This document shows positions 6,056-10,560 of a stretch of DNA of 10,560 nt, piece by piece (the stretch's first letter is position 1; each line of letters starts with the position of its first letter). The position numbers and the translations under genes are program-made. Under the pieces are notes generated by a model, which was not told where the DNA came from, ran no database searches, and was given only the letters and a program-made list of their open reading frames with translations. This DNA is from DATLYH01 sp035575035. Lineage in GTDB: Bacteria > Planctomycetota > Planctomycetia > Gemmatales > Gemmataceae. The stretch spans positions 1 to 10,560 of the forward strand of contig DATLYH010000305.1 of assembly GCA_035575035.1 (NCBI GenBank). The letters are read 5' to 3'.

Positions 6056-7312
6056 TCACTTTGCCTCCCCCAGTTCATGGACCAGTGCGCGGAGGAACGG
6101 CTCGGCGTCGGTGACGATGCCGACGGTCTGGGCGCTGCCGCGGTCGGTCAACTTGGTGACCGTGGCCGGGTTGATGTCCACGCAGGCGATCTTGACCCAG
6201 GCGGGGAGCAGGTTGCCGGTGGCGATGGCGTGCAGAGCGGTGGCGACCATCAGGCAGAAGCCGACGCCTCGGATCAGCTCGCGCATCTGGTGCTGGGCCT
6301 GGAGCACATCGGTGATCACCTCCGGCAGCGGGCCGTCGTCGCGGATGCTGCCGGCCAGCACGAACGGGATGTTGTGGCGGATGCACTCGTACATGATGCC
6401 GCTGGTCAAGACCCCCTTGTCCACCGCGGCCCGGATGCCGCCCAGCCGGCGGATCGTGTTGATCGCCCGCAGATGGTGTTCGTGTCCTTCCTCGGCCGGC
6501 AGGCCGCGCTCCAGCGAGATGCCCAGGCTGGTGCCGTACAGTGCCTGCTCGATGTCGTGGGCGGCCAGGGCGTTGCCGGCAAAGAGGACGTTCAGGTAGC
6601 CGGTGCGGATCATCTGGCAGATGTGCGGTACGCTGCCGGTGTGGACCACTGCCGGGCCGAGCACCGCCAGGATCTTTTCCCCCGCCGCGCGCGTCCGCCG
6701 CATGGTGGCGGCGATCTCCCGAACCGTCACCCCTTTCGGCTTCTCGCTGGAGACGGCGCTGGTCATGAACTCGAACAGGCTCTGCCGGGCTGTCGTCTCC
6801 GCCGGGAAGACGCGCAGCCCCTGCCGGCCGACAACGATCAGGTCTCCCTTGCGGACCTCGGCCATTGGGATGCACCGGGCCGATCCGCTCTCCGGATCGA
6901 CCAGGATGCCGCAGTCCATCTCCTGATCCTCGACCTCTACCCATTCCCCTTTCAGTCGGACCTGGGTGCGGTAGTTCGTCGTGCTGTAGAACCCCTCGGG
7001 GAAGGCGCCGTCCATGTCGGCGGGGACGTAGTGGCAGTCCTGCGCGACCACCGGCACCGCGCCGTGATCGTGGATGGTGTCGAGAATCTCCTCCAGGACC
7101 TCGGCGCTGGGGGCGCGGACCTCGATGCGGGCGTAACTGGGGTCGGCCTGGCGTTGGCCGATGCGGATGTCCTTCAGTTCGAAGGAGCCGCCGCGCGTTA
7201 GGATCTCGTCAAGCACTTTGGGCAGGATAAGCGAGTCGATGATGTGCCCCTGGATCTCGACCTCTTCGACGGCCCCGCCGGCTGGCAGGCCGGGTGGATG
7301 TGGTTGGTTCAT
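6056..7312 (-). CDS. TIGR00300 / LOR-SDH-domain protein, probable ornithine cyclodeaminase
   Basis: This 418-residue protein matches the family first annotated as 'LOR/SDH bifunctional enzyme conserved domain'. Members in methanogenic archaea and the C-terminal half of cyanobacterial AgrE convert ornithine to proline and ammonia with bound NAD. An N-terminal ACT-like region (about 16-85) has the family start EVEIQGHIIDSLILPKVLD. Later family-like blocks are GPAVVHTG (219-226), FAGNALAAHDIEQALYG (244-260), AGSIRDDGPLPEV (320-332) and ACVDINPATVTKLTDRGSAQ (376-395). It is not the classical mu-crystallin-type cyclodeaminase. The ATG at 7312 is preferred: AGAGGGACGG lies shortly upstream and conserved sequence begins about 15 residues in. 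ATGs at 7330 and 7417 are in frame but add unconserved residues. The ArgZ-like gene lies 171 bases downstream on the same strand. Confidence 0.86.
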   Translation of the reverse strand: MNQPHPPGLPAGGAVEEVEIQGHIIDSLILPKVLDEILTRGGSFELKDIRIGQRQADPSYARIEVRAPSAEVLEEILDTIHDHGAVPVVAQDCHYVPADMDGAFPEGFYSTTNYRTQVRLKGEWVEVEDQEMDCGILVDPESGSARCIPMAEVRKGDLIVVGRQGLRVFPAETTARQSLFEFMTSAVSSEKPKGVTVREIAATMRRTRAAGEKILAVLGPAVVHTGSVPHICQMIRTGYLNVLFAGNALAAHDIEQALYGTSLGISLERGLPAEEGHEHHLRAINTIRRLGGIRAAVDKGVLTSGIMYECIRHNIPFVLAGSIRDDGPLPEVITDVLQAQHQMRELIRGVGFCLMVATALHAIATGNLLPAWVKIACVDINPATVTKLTDRGSAQTVGIVTDAEPFLRALVHELGEAK

Positions 7313-7443
7313 GGCTTCCGTCCCTCTCATCCGAATCGCCGTCCCGTCATCCGCTCTGTCGCCGTACCGCCCGGTGTGGCTGGGACGGAGCCCTCGAGGT
7401 CCTCGCCCTTCCGGCAAGAACCCGCTAGGGGAGCGGCGTTGCT

Positions 7444-8154
7444 TCAGCTGCCGGCGGCCGGCTGACTGCCCCGGCCGGTGCGCAGGACCTGGATGATCAG
7501 GTCCTTGGCCACGTCGGGCAGCTCGCTCTGCTGGATGGTGCGGACCGCGGCCTCGACGGGGTAGGCGACGCGCTTCAACTCTACCTTGTTATCGGCGATG
7601 ACGGCGTAGGCAGCCCGCGGGTCGCCGTCGCGCGGCTGGCCGACGCTGCCCGGATTGATCACCAACCGGTCGCCGACCTCCAGGACGTAGGGCTGGTGGG
7701 TGTGGCCGACGCAAATGACGTCGGCGTCAATGTTCTGGAGCCGGCGGGTCCAGAACTCGACATCCGGCGGGGCGTACTCGTCCAGCGGGTCGCGCGGGGT
7801 GGCATGCACCAACAGGTAGCGGGTGTCGTCCAGCGTCACCATCCGCGTGACCGGCATCCGGGAGAGGAAGAGCAGGTCGTCGGGGCCGAGGCGCTGCCGG
7901 CTCAGCGACCGTGTCACGCCGGTCAGGTACTTGAAGCCGTTGCGGCCGAAGACCGGGACGTTCTGGGCCACGCCGTGATCATGGTTGCCGCGGACCGTGT
8001 AATGGGCATGACGGCGGACCCAGTCGATGCACGGGGCCGGCTCCAGCAGATAGTCCACCAGATCGCCCAGGCAGATGCACACGTCGTGCGGCTCGTTGAT
8101 GGCCTGCAGGGCAGGCCAGTTGCCGTGGATGTCGGCTAGCAGAAGGATGCGCAT
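7444..8154 (-). CDS. YfcE/MJ0936-like metallophosphoesterase
   Basis: This 236-residue cytosolic phosphoesterase has all five blocks of the calcineurin-like two-metal site: ADIHGN (7-12) with Asp8 and His10, GDLVDY (30-35) with Asp31, GNHD (56-59) with Asn57 and His58, LVHA (115-118) with His117, and GHTHQPY (150-156) with His151 and His153. INPGSVGQPRDG (166-177) is the usual element after the metal site in YfcE-type enzymes. Its substrate cannot be read from sequence; relatives act on phosphodiesters in vitro. The start at 8154 puts the first conserved strand (MRILLLADIHGN) at the N-terminus; 21 upstream in-frame residues to 8217 show no family features. No clear ribosome binding site is seen. 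It lies between the cobalamin adenosyltransferase and the TIGR00300-type gene. Confidence 0.9.
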   Translation of the reverse strand: MRILLLADIHGNWPALQAINEPHDVCICLGDLVDYLLEPAPCIDWVRRHAHYTVRGNHDHGVAQNVPVFGRNGFKYLTGVTRSLSRQRLGPDDLLFLSRMPVTRMVTLDDTRYLLVHATPRDPLDEYAPPDVEFWTRRLQNIDADVICVGHTHQPYVLEVGDRLVINPGSVGQPRDGDPRAAYAVIADNKVELKRVAYPVEAAVRTIQQSELPDVAKDLIIQVLRTGRGSQPAAGS

Positions 8155-8167
8155 GGAGCACCACGGG

Positions 8168-8214
8168 GTTAAAAAGCGGGGGTTGCTTAACGTCAGGCCC
8201 CTGCTGGGAGTATA
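8168..8214 (-). promoter_or_regulatory. Candidate -10 box and leader inverted repeat before the metallophosphoesterase
   Basis: On the minus strand TATACT (8209-8214) matches the -10 consensus at five of six positions, about 55 bases before the start codon; no good -35 lies 17 bases upstream. Between it and the gene, GTTAA (8168-8172) and TTAAC (8187-8191) form an interrupted inverted repeat with an inner GC pair, which could be an operator or a leader hairpin. Low confidence. Confidence 0.3.
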
Positions 8215-8281
8215 CACAAATCCCGCTGGGGATTAGAGGGGGGAGGCCCCACTCGGCTGCCGGGCCGTCCGGGCCTTCATC

Positions 8282-8890
8282 TCACTTCGGCTCCTTTTCC
8301 CCCGCCTCCCGGCTCCTGGTCTCGGAGGCTTGCGTCTTCCCCGGCTGCCAGAGGACATCCTCCCTGCCGCCATCGTTGGCGACACGGGCCAGGATGAAGA
8401 GCAGGTCCGATAGCCGGTTCAGATAAACGATCACTTGTGGGTTGATGGGTTCGCAGCGGGCCAGGGTGACAACGGCGCGCTCGGCCCGGCGGCACACCGT
8501 GCGGGCCAGGTGGCACCAGGCGGCGGCCGGTCGGCCTCCGGGCAGCACAAAACTGGTGAGCGGTTGCAACCCCGCGTTGAGGCGGTCGATGGCCGCCTCC
8601 AACCGGGCGGCCTGCTCGGGCCGGACGCGCAGATGCTGCCCTGGCTTCTCGTCCGGCGCCAGCGGCAGGCACAGGTCGGCGCCGACATCGAACAGATCAT
8701 TCTGGACGCTGCGGAGCAACTCGGCCTCCGGCACCGGCTGGGTCAGCAGCAGGCCCAGCACCGCGTTCAACTCATCGACGCTGCCGTAGGCGGCCACGCG
8801 CGGGTGGTCCTTGGGTACCCGGGTGCGATCCCCCAGGGATGTCTCCCCCGTATCGCCGGTCCGCGTGTAGATGCGTGATAGAATGACCAT
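8282..8890 (-). CDS. PduO-type cob(I)yrinic acid a,c-diamide / cob(I)alamin adenosyltransferase
   Basis: This 202-residue enzyme transfers the adenosyl group of ATP to Co(I) corrinoid, making adenosylcobalamin. Family marks are YTRTGDTGETSLG (8-20), the ATP-binding N-terminal motif; YGSVDELNAVLG (35-46); FVLPGG (114-119); the helix HLARTVCRRAER (127-138) with active-site Arg residues; and YLNRLSDLLFILARVAN (156-172). The fold is a five-helix bundle that acts as a trimer. The final 20 residues or so are charged and not conserved. The start is well supported: AAGGAG lies 7 bases before the ATG. No other cobalamin genes are in the window, and no cobalamin riboswitch box is seen upstream, so it may serve salvage or an adenosylcobalamin-dependent enzyme encoded elsewhere. 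Confidence 0.93.
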   Translation of the reverse strand: MVILSRIYTRTGDTGETSLGDRTRVPKDHPRVAAYGSVDELNAVLGLLLTQPVPEAELLRSVQNDLFDVGADLCLPLAPDEKPGQHLRVRPEQAARLEAAIDRLNAGLQPLTSFVLPGGRPAAAWCHLARTVCRRAERAVVTLARCEPINPQVIVYLNRLSDLLFILARVANDGGREDVLWQPGKTQASETRSREAGEKEPK

Positions 8891-9145
8891 GACTTTCTCC
8901 TTGCTCGATTCGGCCGCCGCCAGCGGTGAACTGACTGTTCATCCTACCGCGCGGCGACACGGCGACCCACTTGGGCGAACCGTCGGATCAGGGAGCGCTT
9001 CCTTCAATCCGGAAAAACCGCCCCATCGCCCATTGCGAAAAGAAAGAATTTGCTTGTTCAAAAGAGGATCCAGCCCATGTGCCTCTGCTCCAAGCAGCGG
9101 ACGGTCATTGCAGGTTTCCGGCCGAAGCGGGCACGACCTGTTTGA
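8891..9145. other. Intergenic stretch without a recognised gene
   Basis: This region lies between the start of the adenosyltransferase gene and the stop of the decayed tail frame at 9146. The only clear signal is the adenosyltransferase ribosome binding site next to 8891. Short open frames on both strands show no family features. The middle (about 9010-9065) is AT-richer than its surroundings. No riboswitch, tRNA or strong hairpin is evident. Confidence 0.5.
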
Positions 9146-9364
9146 TTACAATGGCTGCCTCACAGCCCCGTCAGCAGCACGATCCGGTAACAGCAGTCGG
9201 CGCTCCTTGCCACGCAGTTGCAGCCGGGCGACCGTGGCGGGCTTGAGCTTCGCAGGGCGGGCCTGGGGGTTCTTCTTGGCGTTCCGCCTGCCTTTGTTTG
9301 TCTGTACCGTCATGAGCGAGTAGGCGGCGATGGCGTTGAGCAACCGGCGGATTTCGGACGGCTT
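9146..9364 (-). pseudogene. Unrecognised basic C-terminal tail joined to the Rhs fragment
   Basis: These 72 codons continue, without a stop, the shifted frame of the Rhs fragment until TAA at 9146. The sequence changes character after LGYDAL, where an Rhs repeat would go on as NRL: it becomes KPSEIRRLLNAIAAYSL, then a Lys/Arg-rich stretch (NKGRRNAKKN, ARPAKLKPATVARLQL). One 60-base line here has about 70% GC, like the host. It may be the end of another gene, possibly a transposase-like C-terminus, fused by a deletion or recombination, but I do not recognise it. Confidence 0.4.
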
Positions 9365-9744
9365 GAGCGCGTCGTAGCCTAGAGTGGCGGTCAGCACCAC
9401 CGCCGTCCCCACCTTTTGCGTAATGCTGGTGAGGTTGCCCACCGATCGTAACCGTACTCCGTCTGCTCCGCAGCCGCCAGCGCGACGCCGTTCCGTTTAG
9501 TCAGCGTCACCGTCTGCAACCGACCGAGCTTATCGTGGACGTACTGCACCTCGCTCTGGTCCGTCCACATCCGCGTCAGCTGGCCGGTGGCGTCGTCGTA
9601 GCCATAGTGGATCGTCTGGGCCAGGCCGGCCGGACCCATGACGCGCATCAGGCGCCCCTCGCGGTCGTAATCGTAGTCGGTCGTGCCGGCCACGCCGTCG
9701 ATTACCTTGTCGCGCCGGCCCTCGGCATCATAGCGGTATCCGCG
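9365..9744 (-). pseudogene. Rhs/YD-repeat core fragment, frameshifted
   Basis: About 125 codons of Rhs core remain with no start codon of their own. Successive YD-type repeats can be read: GYRYDAEGRR, YDYDREGRLM, YGYDDATGQL, YVHDKLGRLQ, YGYD(R)VGNL and LGYDAL. Rhs proteins form large shells that deliver C-terminal toxins, so a free fragment of this size cannot act alone. The frame is broken at 9443-9444, where one base is missing between TACGAT and GTGGGCAAC; on either side the repeat consensus resumes. It begins one codon after the stop of the small gene upstream and in the same frame. This is the layout of a displaced core piece downstream of a newer toxin-immunity pair. One 60-base line has about 72% GC. 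Confidence 0.82.
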
Positions 9745-9999
9745 CTAGAACATCGTGGAGTGGCTTACTTCCCCAGTCCAGGCATTCACATAAAACAGAA
9801 TGCCAGGTGGCCATTCACAAAGCACTTCCGGAGGCAGGATCTTGGCTAGAGCAACCCTCCACAGGTCGCCCCTCGGTTCCCATTCCATGCGTTGCCAGTT
9901 GTCTCGCTCAAAACGCGCATGAATGAGATCGCCAACTGCTATCCCGTTCTCCTGCGCGTACTTACGTGCCAGTTCAATGGCTCGCTCTTCAGATAACAT
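9745..9999 (-). CDS. Small putative immunity protein of the Rhs toxin
   Basis: This 84-residue acidic protein has no membrane segment or signal peptide. It starts MLSEERAIELARKYAQENGI and ends with a strand pair, ILFYVNAWTGEVS. This layout resembles small immunity domains of the YrhB/Imm35 kind (N-terminal helix, then a W-V strand, then Y-V-x-x-TGE), but the similarity is weak and I do not assign a family. The start is firm: GGGAG lies 6 bases before the ATG. It follows the zincin-domain frame by 26 bases on the same strand, the usual place for the cognate immunity gene, and precedes the Rhs fragment. One 60-base line in the gene (9781-9840) has 50% GC, well below the flanking host DNA, pointing to acquisition together with the toxin. 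Confidence 0.72.
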   Translation of the reverse strand: MLSEERAIELARKYAQENGIAVGDLIHARFERDNWQRMEWEPRGDLWRVALAKILPPEVLCEWPPGILFYVNAWTGEVSHSTMF

Positions 10000-10025
10000 G
10001 CTTTTCTCCCAAGTGACACTTCAGA

Positions 10026-10457
10026 CTACCAGGGAGTCCCACCATAGTCACTAAGGTTTTTTATGAGCCAGTTCTTCTCTAGTTGAGAGGGGTAATCCCA
10101 AAAGTAGGTCCGAACTAGATCGAAGGCTTCTTGTTCCCGTACGTGGGATGAGAGAAACGCATATTGCTGGGTACCAATCCGCTCCGCGTGAGTAATATGC
10201 GCATATTCGTGAACCACTTCCAGATAAGTAGCGTCTTCCGCCAAGGCGAATTCCCGGCGAATGATCTGGCCGGTAGAGCGATCACGGATAATGGTGAATC
10301 TGCCGTGCGGCTTGTCAGGAATGGGTCGTGCCTCGATGAGGGGGTAGAGTGGCGAGGATTCGCCAGCCGACGCGCCGAAGCGGTTCTGTAAGAACTGGAA
10401 GAATCGGTTGAGGTACTCGCGGCCAGCCCTTTGAAGGTGTTCTGCGGTTTCTGTAAG
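10026..10457 (-). CDS. Zincin metallopeptidase (HEYAH) toxin domain, C-terminal part of an Rhs-associated toxin
   Basis: This open frame of 143 codons has no ATG; an in-frame TGA (10458-10460) precedes it. The only possible internal start I noted is TTG at 10244, just before the metal site, so this is probably the C-terminal piece of a larger protein. It carries VVHEYAHITH with the HExxH zinc motif at 10197-10211, followed by VREQEAFDLV about 20 residues later, whose Glu could be the third zinc ligand. Upstream it reads GRFTIIRDRSTGQIIR, a beta hairpin as seen before zincin sites. Polymorphic toxins often end in such peptidase domains, and the following small gene and Rhs fragment support that role. 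Three lines of 60 bases (10021-10200) have 45-52% GC. An ordinary secreted peptidase remnant is the alternative. Confidence 0.68.
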   Translation of the reverse strand, partial: LTETAEHLQRAGREYLNRFFQFLQNRFGASAGESSPLYPLIEARPIPDKPHGRFTIIRDRSTGQIIRREFALAEDATYLEVVHEYAHITHAERIGTQQYAFLSSHVREQEAFDLVRTYFWDYPSQLEKNWLIKNLSDYGGTPW

Positions 10458-10560
10458 TCATTCCCCTGGTGGACAGTAGCTTTCCATCAGGGAGGTGATA
10501 CGGATGTTGTTCGGCGAGGTCTTTGAGCGTTTTGTCCAGGAGAGCCCGATCTGTGTTATG
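10458..10560 (-). pseudogene. Upstream, out-of-frame continuation of the zincin toxin gene (partial)
   Basis: From the right edge the minus strand is open in a different frame, giving NTDRALLDKTLKDLAEQHP, then YHLPDGKLLSTRGM, which has the character of coding sequence. Near 10458-10466 this frame would have to shift by one base to join the zincin frame (LTETAEHLQRAGREYLNRFF). One extra base in AATGACTTAC would explain it. The gene continues past the window, where the Rhs core is expected. Confidence 0.45.

Noticed and set aside
6005..7201. 398-codon open frame on the plus strand
   Set aside because: It lies antisense to the TIGR00300-type gene, whose minus-strand frame has clear family motifs; the plus-strand product is a GC-rich shadow with no recognisable domain.
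8218..8281. Terminator after the adenosyltransferase gene
   Set aside because: The region has GC-rich direct repeats (GGCCCGG) but no convincing stem followed by a T-run on the minus strand.
8891..9145. Cobalamin riboswitch upstream of the adenosyltransferase
   Set aside because: No GCCACTG-type B12 box or its complement is found, and no suitable helical core is visible.

Overview
The window looks like a high-GC bacterial chromosome, most likely a planctomycete of the Gemmataceae type. This rests on the overall GC richness, a proline-rich zinc-ribbon membrane protein of a style common there, a Flp/Tad pilin block, and an intergenic island built of TTCGTC/GACGAA units that yields typical spurious 'SFVLR/SFVI' translations. 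The lineage is inferred; no rRNA or marker gene is present.

Layout. (1) Positions 1-2891, minus strand: a Tad/Flp pilus block, read in the order TadE-like, TadE-like, TadG-like with a glycine-rich repetitive C-terminal half, Flp pilin, an intrinsic terminator, then the start of a small membrane protein that runs off the left edge. (2) 2892-3245: intergenic, between divergent units, with a perfect 7-bp inverted repeat and a possible minus-strand promoter. (3) 3246-5047, plus strand: an ADP/ATP-dependent NAD(P)H-hydrate dehydratase (nnrD) overlapping by ATGA a four-TM zinc-ribbon protein. (4) 5063-8890, minus strand: a PduO-type cobalamin adenosyltransferase, a YfcE-like metallophosphoesterase, a TIGR00300/LOR-SDH-domain protein (ornithine cyclodeaminase type), the TTCGTC repeat island, and an arginine dihydrolase/ArgZ-like enzyme. 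(5) 9146-10560, minus strand: the end of an Rhs polymorphic-toxin locus, with a zincin (HEYAH) toxin domain, a small putative immunity gene, and a decayed Rhs core fragment whose frame continues directly from the immunity stop codon.

How the genes fit together. The ArgZ-like and TIGR00300-like proteins match the two halves of cyanobacterial AgrE, but as separate genes in the opposite order. Together they could take arginine to ornithine and then to proline with release of ammonia. The right end fits a toxin-immunity cassette switched into an Rhs locus. GC falls from about 70% in the Rhs fragment to about 50% in the immunity and toxin genes exactly at their junction, and single-base frame breaks suggest the locus is decaying.
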